NCBI GenBank assembly: GCA_014529385.2
Contig: CM043967.1
Location: forward strand, 134,675,182 to 134,739,181
DNA from: Adiantum capillus-veneris
Lineage: Eukaryota > Streptophyta > Polypodiopsida > Polypodiales > Pteridaceae
Length of the DNA: 64,000 bases
Direction: 5' to 3'
This document shows, piece by piece, positions 8,431 through 19,499 of this stretch. How positions within the stretch are numbered: position 1 is the first letter of the stretch; the number at the start of each line of letters is the position of its first letter. The notes under the pieces were generated by a model. That model worked only from the letters and a program-made list of their open reading frames with translations. It did not search any database and had not been told where the DNA came from. The position numbers were made by a program, and so were the translations under genes.

Positions 8431-10560
8431 TTGCAAAGAGTTTCAAAGCATGGTAAGGCTTTTGCATTTGAGCCACATGAGATAGGATGTGTTGATCCTT
8501 ATATTGTAGCTCGTATGGTAATTTTCACAATACCTCATGTGCCTTGGAATCTGCGGCCTATTCTGGTTCCAAAGGCTCATTTGCCAAAGTTAGTAGAGCT
8601 ACTGAATGAGAAAATCAAAATGGGAATCTTGGAGCCTTCTTGTGCTCCATACTCAAATAGGTGGTTCACAGTTCCAAAGAAGAATGGTTCTCTACGCTTC
8701 ATCCAAGATATGCAACCAGTGAACAAGGTGACAATTAGAAATGTAGGAACAGGTCCAATTGTGGATGAATTTGCAGAGGCGTTTACAGGGAGGGCAATCT
8801 ACTCAATGGGGGATCTCTACTCAGGGTATGATCAATTTCAGCTTGCAATCGAAAGCAGAGACTTGACAACCATGAGGACACCTTTGGGTTTGGTAAGGAT
8901 GTGTACCTTGCCACAGGGAGCAACCAACTTGGTTGCACATATGATGAATGGGATGAATAAGGTCTTACGTGACTTTATTCCTCAAATCACAATGCCTTTC
9001 ATTGATGATTTTCCTATCAAAGGATGTGAAGAAAGTGACAGAGATGAAGCTTTGGATCTCAAGGGATGTCGCAGGTTTGTGGTAAATCACATAAATGATT
9101 GTGATAAAATTTTGTCTAGGTTGGAAGAAGTGAATCTTACATTGTCAGGGAAAAAGTCTATGTTTGGTATCAAAGAAGTGCTCATTGTGGGGCACATGTG
9201 CGGGCCATATGGTAGGAAACCTTGTCCATCAAAGGTAGATGCCATCCAAAGAATGAAAGAAACATGCACTAGCATCACTGAGGTTAGAAGGTTTCCGGGA
9301 GCATGTGTCTTCTATGTTATTTGGATTCCACATTATGCACATGTAGCTGATCCTCTTTATCAGCTGCTTAGAAAGAATCAAAAGTTTAAATGGATAGAAG
9401 CATATGTAAAATCCATGAAAAAGCTAAAGGAGTTACTCCAGTCAGCAACGACTTTGAGAAAGGTAGACTATGAGTGTCAAAGGCCAGTGATTGTGACAGT
9501 AGATACCAGTCCTATAGGGATTGGATGGGCAATAGGGCAAGATGACAAAGAAGGACACAGGTATGTGGTAAGATTTGGAGCAAAGGTACTAAGTGCTCGC
9601 CAAAGAAACTATCCACAGATAAAGAGAGAGTTATGGGGTATGGTTACAGCCTTGAAAAGTGGGAAAGAGTACCTAATTGGTGCATGTGTGGTTGTAGAAA
9701 CAGATTGTCTACCACTTCTTGGGATGATTACAAGATGCTCAACACCAGACATTGCTATGTTGCAGTGGATTGCCTACATTAAGTCCTTAAATCCTGAGTT
9801 TAAGCACATTGCAGGTAAAGACAATACAGTGGCAGATATGCTATCAAGGGCAAGGTATGAAGATGAGTCACAAATGATTGATGAGGGAGATGATGTAGGC
9901 ACAAAATTCTATTCTATCTCTCATGTCAAAGGTAACAATGTCTGCATGACTAATTCACTTGATTTTTTCTTGAAAGATCTTTATGAAGGTGATTGGCTTT
10001 CTATTGGAAGGTACTTGAGTACTCTAACAAAACAGGATGATTGGTCTGAACAAGAATTCAAGAGGATACGCAGGAAAGCATATGGGTACTTTTTAAGGGA
10101 TGGTTACTTGTGGAAGCATCCTAAACAAAAGGGTGCTACACCACAACGGGTTATATGTAAAAAAGAGACTCAAGTAAAGCTCATGCAAGAGTTTCATGAG
10201 AGTTTATGGGCTGGACACAGGGGTGTGTGGGCAACCTTCTCCAAGTTGAAAGAAAAATACTGGTGGAAGGGTATGTATAAAGATGTATCTCAGTTTGTAG
10301 AGTCATGTGTAACTTGTCAAATGTATTCAAATGTTCGACATCGTGATGGATTGCACCCTACATATCCACTAGCCATGCACTATAAATGGGTTGTGGATCT
10401 AGTCACGATGCCTTTAGGACTCTGGCAGATGCGATACTTGGTTCTTGCACGAGAGGACCTAACTAACCAGGTTGAAGGAAGAGCATTAAGAGCTAAGACC
10501 ACAAAAGCTGTGTGCAAATTCCTTCTTGATGAGGTGATTTGCCGTTATGGTTGTGTGTGA
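8431..10560 (+). CDS. Element B reverse transcriptase, RNase H and integrase N-terminal part
   Basis: 709 codons. RT motifs run RFIQDMQPVNKVTIRN (about residue 90), SMGDLYSGYDQFQL, TLPQGATN and the catalytic FIDD at residues 190-193. RNase H follows from about residue 350 (TVDTSPIGIGWAIGQ), then the SRA-type end near 470. The integrase zinc finger (H-X-H with CVTC) is at about 590-630, and the first catalytic Asp in VVDLVTMP is near 655. Plant gypsy elements usually read PFGLTNAP where this has PQGATN, and the PQGATN/FIDD..IKG pattern is what I know from fungal gypsy elements. The ORF ends at an in-frame TGA in RYGCV*KITADRG, after which integrase continues. The ATG used here is only the first in the open stretch, not the biological start. 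Confidence 0.85.
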   Translation: MQRVSKHGKAFAFEPHEIGCVDPYIVARMVIFTIPHVPWNLRPILVPKAHLPKLVELLNEKIKMGILEPSCAPYSNRWFTVPKKNGSLRFIQDMQPVNKVTIRNVGTGPIVDEFAEAFTGRAIYSMGDLYSGYDQFQLAIESRDLTTMRTPLGLVRMCTLPQGATNLVAHMMNGMNKVLRDFIPQITMPFIDDFPIKGCEESDRDEALDLKGCRRFVVNHINDCDKILSRLEEVNLTLSGKKSMFGIKEVLIVGHMCGPYGRKPCPSKVDAIQRMKETCTSITEVRRFPGACVFYVIWIPHYAHVADPLYQLLRKNQKFKWIEAYVKSMKKLKELLQSATTLRKVDYECQRPVIVTVDTSPIGIGWAIGQDDKEGHRYVVRFGAKVLSARQRNYPQIKRELWGMVTALKSGKEYLIGACVVVETDCLPLLGMITRCSTPDIAMLQWIAYIKSLNPEFKHIAGKDNTVADMLSRARYEDESQMIDEGDDVGTKFYSISHVKGNNVCMTNSLDFFLKDLYEGDWLSIGRYLSTLTKQDDWSEQEFKRIRRKAYGYFLRDGYLWKHPKQKGATPQRVICKKETQVKLMQEFHESLWAGHRGVWATFSKLKEKYWWKGMYKDVSQFVESCVTCQMYSNVRHRDGLHPTYPLAMHYKWVVDLVTMPLGLWQMRYLVLAREDLTNQVEGRALRAKTTKAVCKFLLDEVICRYGCV

Positions 10561-11373
10561 AAAATCACTGCAGATCGAGGTGAACTGGATGCCGAAGAAG
10601 CAAGGGAGTTCTTTTCTAGATTAGGGATCAAGCTTTCTCTTACTACATCTTACAACCCTGAAGGCAATGGAAAGAGTGAAAGAGGGCATCCTCTTATCAT
10701 CAAAGCTTTGGCCAAGGCTTCCGAAGAAAGAGTTGGTGAGTGGCCAAAATTGTTACCATATGCTTTATGGGCTGATTGTACAACACATAGCTCAGTAACA
10801 GGCTACATGCCTGCGGAGCTAATGCATGGTCAAAAGCCAGTGATGCCGATTGAGGATACAATTCCCACATGGAATGTACTACCTTGGCAAGAGGGGCTTA
10901 GTAGGGAAGATCTCCTTGCACTGCGTATAAGGCAGCTAGAGAGAAGACCTGGAGACATTGAAGCTGCAAAAGAACGACTCAAAAATGCAAGGTTGAAAAA
11001 CAAGGACTATTTTGATAAGCGACATCGACTCAGTAGCAAAGCAATTGACAAAGGTGACTGGGTTTTAGTGTATGATAGTAGCCTTGATAACCAGTACACA
11101 GTCATGCGTAATTTCTCAAAAAGATGGTTTGGACCGTATGTTGTAAAGCATGTGCATGAAAATGCTACTTACAGCTTGTCTGAACTAGATGGTACAGAAG
11201 TAAAGATTCCCATTGCAGGAAAAAGGATTAAAATGTTTAAGAGAAGAGGAGACAATGATCTAGAAGATATTGATGAGGAAGAAGAGAAAAACACAAGTCA
11301 AGATCAAAGTGAACATGAAGCTCTGGAATCATCCAGTGAAGAAGAAGACAAGGAAGATTTACAAGAGGTCTAA
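10561..11373 (+). pseudogene. Element B integrase C-terminal part (after an in-frame TGA)
   Basis: It continues the pol frame directly after the TGA at 10558-10560. ITADRGELD holds the second catalytic Asp and GNGKSERGH the Glu. Then come EWPKLLPYALWAD and a C-terminal domain with GDWVLVY and RWFGPYVV, typical of a retroelement integrase tail. The last 50 residues are very acidic (Glu/Ser-rich). A single substitution could explain the TGA, so the copy may be only recently dead. Confidence 0.8.
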
Positions 11374-11420
11374 TCTTACAAAGAGACAATGTGGCACATA
11401 CCGGAGGATGTGCAGGTTTA

Positions 11421-11431
11421 GAGGGGGTGGA
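11421..11431 (+). other. Polypurine tract of element B
   Basis: Purine-rich gagggggtgga immediately before the 3' LTR start TGTCG. Confidence 0.75.
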
Positions 11432-12254
11432 TGTCGTGCTGTGACACGTACATAGTGGGAACGCATACTACAAGATCTATCTTGTATTTTTTTAGATACA
11501 TAATTATATTTCCTATAGTGTACATATACATATTTAAGTATAATAATAAGCCTTCTATGTCATCCTATTATTTTTCTCAAGGGTAACATATCTTTACTTT
11601 ACCATCAGAATACTATGGGAAAAGCATCAATAGCTTCGCCTCTTTAACTTGGGGCAAAAAGCATTGATTCTTTATTTCTACTATTTCATTATCATCTCAC
11701 ACCCTAGATAGATCCTATATCTAGGGTAAACTCCAATATATATATATTCTATGTATTTTTTATACTTTTCTTATATTTCTTTTTAAATAGCTACTAGGAG
11801 AGAATCAAATCCTAGTGGGACACTAGGTGACATGATTTCAAAGATACACTTATTTTAATGCATTATTGCAAGCATGATTTCAAAACTTTGTCAAGGAGCA
11901 ATGTCATGCTTTCATATGGCATGAGGTGTCCTTTGGAATTAAATGAAAGTCTAGGCTAAGGAGACCACATGAAGACTTTTGCTGCCATAAATGGACCCTA
12001 TTTTGATGAATTTTTTACACAAGGTTCCAATCCGAATTGGAAAACGATTTTAAAATGAAAATCGTAGCTAATGAGCTGAAGGTTTTGCCAATATTTTTAC
12101 TTTTTGATTTGGAGCCACGGTTGAGGAGATAGGATCAAAATACTGGACCCCAGTCTGCCCACATCACTCAGGGACAGCTCATTTCCAACTTTTCCAATTC
12201 CTGTTCACACTGGCTCCTCTCTTCTTGTGTAAACCCTTGTGGGTTCCCTTCACC

Positions 12255-12263
12255 TATAAAAGG
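12255..12263 (+). promoter_or_regulatory. TATA box in LTR of element B
   Basis: TATAAAAGG in cacctataaaaggggacc. It lies about 1.2 kb before the LTR end and about 590 bp before the first leader ORF. Confidence 0.55.
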
Positions 12264-12605
12264 GGACCTTTTCTTCCTTGGAAAGAACTCAAGCATTCAA
12301 GCCATTGATGAGAGGAATTCTCAATGGAGTGAGTAGTAATGCCTAATTGTACTTAGCCATTAACATAAGCCCAAGCCTACACTTTCTCCTAGAGGGAGAC
12401 TAGCCATTCTTGCAACAAGCTAACCTTGGCAGATCAAATCTAATCAAAGATGTTCTTGCACTTGGTGTATCAATCAAAGTGGAATTATCCACTCTTCTTC
12501 TCTCTCCCATCAATAATGGTGCCGAAGGGTTTGTCAAGTAAGATGTGTTCTACATTGATGTTTTCTTGATTTCTTGTTGTTTTCATTTTCATCTCTAATT
12601 CAAAA

Positions 12606-12626
12606 AATATATATATATATATATAT
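12606..12626 (+). repeat. (AT)n microsatellite in B LTR
   Basis: About 20 bases of alternating AT followed by GTGTGT. Confidence 0.9.
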
Positions 12627-12849
12627 GTGTGTATCTAATCTCATCTCCTTAACCAAACCTATCTCTCTCACTCTTAGTAATTCATCCTCTCTACGAATTT
12701 TAGGTTCTCCTTGCTACAGGTACATCTCTCCCCGCAGTATCCTTATTGCCTACGGGCAAGAATAGGGCTTGGGAGGGAAACTTCTGATCTCTTCACTTCT
12801 CTCATATCTACATTATTCTCATATCTACATTTCTCACATACTGTCCTAG

Positions 12850-13068
12850 ATGAATAACCCACATGATGATCATTTCTATCGCTTTCACTCTGTACGATCT
12901 ATTAGAATTAACGTATGGATTAGCCATAAAATACACTTTCAACAACGTATAGTGTTTCTCTTCGGCCCTGAAAGGCTCAATGAAATACTTCTATCACCGG
13001 ATCCCATCATACTACCTCTCATAGACTATAATTTTTCTTTTGATGTAAGCGTAGTTATCTTGCTATGA
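12850..13068 (+). CDS. Leader peptide P72 (72 aa, unknown function), 3' LTR of element B
   Basis: A 72-codon ORF starting MNNPHDDHFYRFH. Its core (residues 18-39) contains IRIN and KIHFQQR, then FG at 38-39, and it ends with ILPLIDY followed by FDV and ILL. I do not know this family. A 72-codon relative lies in the leader of element C with 42 of 72 identical residues and no gaps. P72 also resembles P70 (shared FQ, FG..R, ILP.I.Y, DV pattern), so the two look like an old tandem duplication. Its TGA overlaps the ATG of P70 as ATGA, an arrangement that allows reinitiation. In the 5' LTR copy the ORF is cut by element A. Confidence 0.55.
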   Translation: MNNPHDDHFYRFHSVRSIRINVWISHKIHFQQRIVFLFGPERLNEILLSPDPIILPLIDYNFSFDVSVVILL

Positions 13069-13277
13069 ACCAAGAGGATTTGTACACACAGTTAATCCCA
13101 ATCACTAGACAAAATATATATATTATGGTAAGCACCAAACTACAATTCCAAAGAACAATTCGTAGCCTATTTGGTCAATCAAGATTGAATGCCATTAACT
13201 CATCTATTAACCCTTTAATATTACCCATGATACGATATGACCATAGCCTTGATGTTTTCATTTTTGTATTGTTTTGA
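13065..13277 (+). CDS. Leader peptide P70, 3' LTR copy of element B
   Basis: The same 70-codon ORF as at 5043, with only a few substitutions. It starts within the stop codon of P72 (ATGA). It ends about 200 bp before the LTR end. In a transcript from the matching 5' LTR it would precede the primer binding site and gag. Confidence 0.55.
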   Translation: MNQEDLYTQLIPITRQNIYIMVSTKLQFQRTIRSLFGQSRLNAINSSINPLILPMIRYDHSLDVFIFVLF

Positions 13278-13478
13278 CATTCTCTTTTGTGTTCTTTCTT
13301 TGTGTGTGTGAGTGCAAGAGAGAAAGAGTGAGTCTTCTTTGATTGCACTTCTTTCCAAACCCTAGTCTTCATGGCATCTATGGTTTAACTCCTTCATATA
13401 GTTTTTGTTGAGTTCTCTCACAAACTCTCACAGCCATAAGCCCGGTGCTTTCCTAGCAAGACCGCAAATTTCTCGACA

Positions 13479-14418
13479 ACGCATGATAGAGAGCCTAGAA
13501 CTAAGGTAGCACAAATAGCCAAGCTCACACAAAAATTTAGTCAAGACGGGGATAAGAGGAAGCATATCAAAGTATTTGAACAAATAACAATTCCCTAGGA
13601 GAACACAATGATCTGCATAAGAGTAATGCTTTAAGCCTGACCTTGAGTGGGAAGGCTGGGGATTGGTATAGAACCCTAAGGGTGGAAGAGAAAAAAATTT
13701 ACCCTACTCTCAGGAGACTGTTCTTGAAAGAGTACTACATATGAGAGGGAGTACTTTGGGGTGTAGCATCTCAGCTTTAGAAAGCCCAACAAGAGGAAGG
13801 GGAGGCCGTGAGAGACTTTATTAGTCGCTTGAAGCATTTGAATTCTCGTTGTAATCCAAATGAGCACTTCAATAATAACCAATTTCTTGATATAATCATT
13901 AGGGGACTACGACATGAGGATATCTACAATGGCCTAATCATTAGAGGTATCACCACTTGGAAAGTAGTCACCACCAATGCGATCCAATTGGAGGCCAATT
14001 TGATGATTCAAGGAGAAAGAGTGTCTATTGAGCCTAAATCTACTAGCTCGCAAGCATCAGGGCATGAGCCAATGACCATAAAGCCTATTGCTAAAGAGCC
14101 AAAGATATTTGAGATGACTTTAGCAGACCTCACCAAGGCTATTCAAAATAGTCTTAGAGACAATTGTGCTACACAAAACAATCATATCTATCCAAGAAGG
14201 GAGCAACAATGGTGCTCAATTTTCTATGCTCCACATAGTACCAATGAATTCCCTACGTTTCAATGGAAATTGCAATGCATGTGGGAGGTATGGTCATCAG
14301 GCCAAGGATTGCATAGTATTTAAACGTGCGATGGCCAATAGACCTACCTTAGCATGGACGGAAACACCTCGAGTGCCAGCATTGATGCCGGCCCCACCTC
14401 TTGAACAACTGTCACAAC
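13479..14418 (+). pseudogene. Element D gag fragment
   Basis: Conceptual translation gives LTLSGKAGDWYRTL and a following helical region at about 13640-13740, the usual retrotransposon Gag core. A TGA follows (about 13742), then EGEAVRDFISRLKHLNSRCN in another stretch. The zinc knuckle CNACGRYGHQAKDC lies near 14271-14312 in a frame shifted against the preceding 171-codon ORF (13808-14323). The N-terminus is missing because element B inserted there. The piece ends at the E target duplication ACAAC. Confidence 0.75.
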
Positions 14419-14645
14419 TGTTGGAATTAGGATTGCAGAGAAACACACACAGCTTGGAGAAGACAAAGGAAGCTCAAGGCACACAATGGAGAGTGTGTTA
14501 CTTAGTATGCAATGGAAAGATAGATAGCCCTAGAGTGATGGGTGTATATACAATGCACGGGGGGAAAAACCTCCTAAAGAGGGAAAAAATGCCACGGCGG
14601 TCCTAGTGTGTTCACACACATCACTACCACATGTATATGGTAACA
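14419..14645 (-). repeat. 3' LTR of element E
   Basis: Minus-strand reading starts TGTTACCATATAC and ends CCAACA. It is adjacent to the polypurine tract on the internal side. Confidence 0.95.
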
Positions 14646-14657
14646 AATCCCCCCTAG
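14646..14657 (-). other. Polypurine tract of element E
   Basis: Minus-strand ctaggggggatt directly next to the 3' LTR; the same tract precedes the 3' LTR of element F. Confidence 0.8.
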
Positions 14658-14720
14658 AGTGATGCGGTGAACGAGAGCTGGGACATGAGTAAAGGGAAGT
14701 TCCATGCCCTAAGGACATGA

Positions 14721-17700
14721 TCAGTCCACAAAGGGGAGTAAGCCCAAAGCTTTGTGGAAAGCTTCAAGCTTCTCATGAGACAATGCCTTTGTGAAAATAT
14801 CTACAAGGTTGTCCTCTGTTGGCACATAAGCCAAGCTGATCTCTCCTGCTGAGAGCCTCTCCCTGACATAGTGGTAATGCACCTCAATGTGCTTTTTGTG
14901 AGCATAAAAAACTGGGTTCCTCACAACTGCCAATGCGCTATGACTGTCAGTGTAGATAGTGTTGGCAATGTCCTGTCCAACACCCAAATTAGTCATAAGG
15001 AATCTGAGCCATACACACTCAACCGTAGCTGTGAAGACTGCCTTATACTCAGCCTCACAACTTGAAGTAACCACAGTAGGCTGCTTCTTGCTCAACCATG
15101 ATATACATGAACTGCCAAGCATGAAACAAAAACCACTTGTGGAAACTCGCGTGTCAAGACAACCAGCCCAATCTGAGTCCGAAAAAGCATGTAAGTTTGG
15201 CGGCAATGATCCACCCTTGGGATAAAACAAGCCAAGATGTAAGGTGCCACTAAGGTAGCGGAAAATCCTCTTAACAGGCTGCCAATGCTTAGACCCTGGG
15301 CTATGCATAAATCTGTTGACCTGTGAGACTGCAAACAACTAAATATCTGGCCTCGTGTTGCATACATAAATGAGGCAGCTAAAAGCAGTTTGGTAAAGAG
15401 TGACATCAGCAAGATCGCCAGCATCATGTAGACTCAACTTCAAACCTGTTTCCATGGGAATGGAAATAGGTTTGCAATCCTCAAGTCCAAACTTACATAG
15501 CAATGTCTCTATGTAACTTTTCTGACACAAGGCAATACCACCATCACACTGCTTAAACTGTATACCCAAGTAATGATGCAACAACCCCAAATCTTTCATC
15601 TTGAAAGTAGCATTCAAATCAGCCTTAAATTCAGCAATATGTCTCTCATTTGGTCCAGTGATCAACAAATCATCGACATAAAGAACCACAATGAGAAGTA
15701 CATCACCGCCACGCATTACATACAATGTGCTTTCTGTTGGACTGTTGCAAAAGCCTCATTTAACCAAATGAGTGTCAGCTTTCTCATACCAAGCACGAGG
15801 AGATTGATTCAACCCATACAAAGCCTTCTTACATCTGCACACTTTGTCCTCTTGTCCTTTTATGACAAAACCGCGAGGCTGCGTTACATAAACTTCCTCA
15901 AATATGTCACCATTCAAGAAAGTAGTAACAATGTCTGATTGATGTACATCCCAACCAAAATGAGCTGCCAATGCACACAGAAAACATACGACAAGTGGGA
16001 GCAAAATCCACTTCATATTCTATGCCTTTTTGCTAGTGCACAACCCTTTGCAACAAATTGAGCCTTATAGCAATTGATCTCACCGTCCGGCTTGTGTTTC
16101 AACTTTTAAACCCACTTTGTACCAATGGCCTTTTTGCCAGGAGGAAAATCACATAAAGTCCATGTGTCATTTTCTATAAGTGCATCATATTCTAATTGCA
16201 TGGCAGCCATCCAATTTTTTGAATTATGTGCTTCATCAAAAGATAGAGGCTCCTCAACATCATGTAAGCTAGACACAGCCAAAGCATAACAATCTGATGC
16301 ATAAGATGCATGGCAAGAGCCTGAACGAGTATGACTAGACAAAGGTGCATCCAATTTACTGTCACGCAAAGTGTGCACCAACCATTTTGGCATACCTCTA
16401 GCCTGCTCATTTTCGGCCCTTTCCTCATCAAGTACATCATGTACATCGGCATCAGTAATAGGCTGATCTGTAACATTTTCAGAAACCCCCATAGGCTGTA
16501 CATTTGCCTCATTAGAACTTACTTTCGTATTTCCACCAGTGAAAAGAGGCAACAAAGTGTCATAAATGTCCTGTGAGCTTACATTACTGTCTCTAGTACA
16601 TGACAGCAAGGGCTGAACAGAATCTTCCACAAACACTACATCTTGTGAACCCAGAATATGTTTTGTTTGCAGATGATACAACTTGTAACCTTTTCTTTCA
16701 GCACTATAACCAACAAAAATACATTTGACAGCCTTATCATCCAATTTTCTACGCTGTGTTTATGGCACCAAAGTATATGCCAAACAACCAAAAACACGCA
16801 TGTGCTCAAGAGAAGGCTTTCTATCATGCCATGCTTCACATGGAGTAATAGATTGCAAAGCTTCATAGAACACTTGTTTTGTACATAAGTGGCACACATG
16901 ATGGCCTCAAGCCAAAAAGAATGCGGCAAAGCTTGACTTTTGACCATACATCGTGCCATTTTTGTAAGTTACATGTTTTTCCTCTCAGCAACACCATTTT
17001 GTTGAGGTGTATAAGGCACTGTACATTGGTGTTTTATCCCGCGACTAGCCAGAAATGCATTGAATCCATGAGACATATACTCCCCCACTCGATCGGAACG
17101 GAGGGTGCCCATAGTACATTTTGAGACATTTTCAGCCATAGCCAGAAATTGTTTGAAGCACATAAAAACTTCGGACTTCTCTTTAAGTGGAAATACCCAT
17201 GCATTCCTGGAGTAATCATCAATGAAAGTCACGAAGTAAAGGTAATTGCCCAAGGACGGAGTTTGCATGGGTGCACAAACATCACTATGCACAAGCTGCA
17301 ACCTGCATGTGGCCCGAACTGAACCATCCGTTGGAAACTTAGAACGCTGCATCTTACCCAAAATACAGCCTTCACAAACATGTTTGACAGGTGCTTCAAG
17401 AGGCGGCAAAGAAGCAACCATATCAAATTTCTGTAAACGCAGCAAACTGGCAAAATTCAGATGACCAAAACATGCATGCCAAAGTGTTGCATCTGAAATA
17501 GCCCTTGAATCTACAACTACATTTGCAAAATTTTATCCACACTTGTCATAAAAAGTGAGCTTATACAGCCCACGGGACAAAAGCCCAGATGCAACAATTT
17601 CATCACCAAAACTGAGATCATGAATTGTACATCTGTCATCCACAAATTTGACTACACGTCCAAGTCTAGCAAGTGTGGATATAGACAAGAGATTCTTCTT

Positions 17701-18933
17701 GATCCCAGGTACATAAAGTGCATCAACAAGTCTAAAGGAACTTCCGTTTGCAATAGTAAGCACAATCTTTCCAACTCCCTGAACTGGATAAGAGGCATTG
17801 TTGGCACAAGTGACTGAATTCCCATGAGGGACAGACTCGAGAGAGGTAAACAATTCACGATGTGAAGTAATGTGCTTTGTAGCACCATTGTCAAAATACG
17901 ACACTGACAAGCATGCATCATGGACAACAGGATTGTAAGTGCACTCTGCGCTAAAAGCCCATTCTGGATCAACATCAGCATCAGAGTCTCCTTTCACAGA
18001 AGACTCAACAATGGCTGCATTTGTAGTGGAACTAGCATTTGCAGTGGAACCACCCTCTTTCTTCTTAGCCTCTCTGGCCTTCAACTTAGGACATGACTTG
18101 ATCAAGTGATCATTAGCTTTACAATAATGGCAATGCATCTTCTTTTTTCCCTTATCATCAGAATTGCCAGACGAAGTGCTTCCAGCAGAAGCATTAGGAA
18201 CAAAAGTTTTTCCTTTCTTTGAGAAGCAATAAAATCTTGTTCAACTGCACCCTGTCTAGTCTTGTTTTTTTTTGGAAAGTGACTCTTGCAACAGTAATGT
18301 GCATAATGCATCAAACTTGACAACTTCTGGATTTCCTTGGGTCATAAGTCTCCAAGTACTAGCAAAAGTTTGGTAAGAATCTAGTAAGGCATCAAGAACA
18401 GTTTGCACAAGGGAACTATCTGAAATAACTTCACCTGTAGAAATAAGTTTCTCATTGATATCCTTGACACTAGCAAGGAAAGTGTCCATATCATCTTCCT
18501 CATGCATAATCTTTGACTCCAGCTCTTTACGCAGCAAAGCAATTTTAGCCTCATTGCAACTTGCATAAAGACCAGCCAATATATCCCAAGGCTGTTTTGC
18601 AGATTTTGCTGAACAGATGTGAGGAACAATGGTGCACTTCATAGACAATGCAATTAACGCATGAGCTTGCGCATACTTTACATCCCAACGAGCTTGTTCT
18701 ACCGTAGGCAAAACAACTCTAATAGCAGCAATCCTTGCAGCAAGATCTGCAACATCCTCAACATCGCCTACATCCTCAGAACCAGGATGTACATCAATTC
18801 CCTGCACAATATTCCAGATGGCCTTTGACACAAGAACGTGTTGCATCATACAAGCCTACATAGGGTAATTGTCCCCATCCAACATGTCCTCAGCAGTAAA
18901 CATCTTGAAGACATCTGTGTTGTTGTCAATCAT
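14721..18933 (-). pseudogene. Element E gag-pol polyprotein (degenerate copia)
   Basis: Starting at the ATG near 18933 (MIDNNTDVFKMF), Gag has the UBN2-like core. It includes a TAG in the segment DGDNYPM*ACMM, probably from a Trp codon. A zinc knuckle CHYCKANDHLIKSC lies near 18130. Protease reads DNGATKHIT instead of DSGATKHIT. Integrase (17445-16969) has LVHSD, a D in LRSD with RVGEY (RGGEY in F), and QNGVAERKN. RT has ALYGLNQSPRAWYEKAD and YVDDLLI (about 15670). RNase H ends at LGLLPFVD, stop at 14721. Several stops and frameshifts separate these blocks, for example near 18256, 16960, 16750, 15750 and 15338. Compared with F it keeps about 30 Gag residues that F lacks. Confidence 0.9.
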
Positions 18934-19260
18934 GGTAAATGCTGCAGCTGATGTGAAAGCTGCCCAAAAATAGAAGAAACGGAGCGGGAATAACACATGC
19001 TATATAGCACAAACCGTAGAAGATTGTAAGGCACCTATTATGCCCAAATTGGCACTTACAAAAATTTTGCACAAAATGACAAAATTGCCTGTAAAAACCT
19101 GCCTGTAGTGGAAACGGAGGTCGAAATGAGCCCGAATCAAAAATCTAAGCAGACTAAGCTCTACGACCTGCAAACGCTCACCAAACCTCACTATAATCGA
19201 AGAAAGTGAGCAGGCGTGTGCTAGAGCATCTGGCGACTAAGCCTGGGAGGATGCAACCTG

Positions 19261-19272
19261 TTTTGATACCAA
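19261..19272 (-). other. Primer binding site of element E (initiator tRNA-Met type)
   Basis: Minus strand TGGTATCAAAAC, two bases inside the 5' LTR. It matches the initiator Met site TGGTATCAGAGC with changes in its second half. Confidence 0.8.
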
Positions 19273-19273
19273 T

Positions 19274-19499
19274 TGTTGAAATTAGGGTTGCAGAGAAACG
19301 CACACAGCTTGGAGAAGAAAAAGGAAGTTCAAGGAACACAATGGAGAGTGTGTTACTTAGTATGCAATGGAAAGATAGATAGCCCTAGAGTGATGGGCGT
19401 CTATACAATGCACGGGGGGAAAAACCTCCTAAAGAGGGAAAAATGCCCCGACAGTCCTAGTGTGTTCACACACATCACTACCACATGTATATGGTAACA
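19274..19499 (-). repeat. 5' LTR of element E
   Basis: About 95 percent identical to the LTR at 14419-14645; followed by the target duplication ACAAC. Confidence 0.95.

Larger units (their letters stand above)
4990..13478 (+). mobile_element. Element B: Ty3/gypsy retrotransposon with fungal-like pol motifs
   Basis: The remnant of a 5' LTR is followed by a primer binding site, gag-protease, RT-RNase H-integrase, a polypurine tract and a complete 3' LTR of 2047 bp. The LTR termini TGTCG and CGACA are inverted repeats of each other. The 5' LTR is cut by element A, and its first 1.58 kb must lie left of the window. The 467-bp remnant equals the last 467 bp of the 3' LTR with about 11 mismatches, so the insertion is fairly young. 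It lies within the gag region of element D. The flank after the 3' LTR is acgca; its partner is out of view. Confidence 0.9.
11432..13478 (+). repeat. 3' LTR of element B (2047 bp)
   Basis: It starts TGTCG right after the polypurine tract and ends CGACA, where element D sequence resumes. The last 467 bp match 4990-5456. It holds a TATA box and, downstream of it, the two overlapping small ORFs P72 and P70. These would therefore be in the transcribed R-U5 leader of the 5' LTR. Confidence 0.93.
14419..19499 (-). mobile_element. Element E: Ty1/copia retrotransposon (complete, degenerate)
   Basis: 5081 bp between two LTRs of 227 and 226 bp, flanked by a perfect 5-bp target duplication ACAAC (14414-14418 and 19500-19504). 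Read on the minus strand, gag, protease, integrase, RT and RNase H follow in copia order. The PBS is complementary to initiator tRNA-Met. It belongs to the same family as element F. The LTRs differ at about 11 sites plus one indel. Confidence 0.95.

Noticed and set aside
13175-13372. 65-codon antisense ORF over P70 in both B LTRs (also 5153-5350)
   Set aside because: It does not persist in element C, where P70 and P72 do; likely a shadow of the sense ORF.
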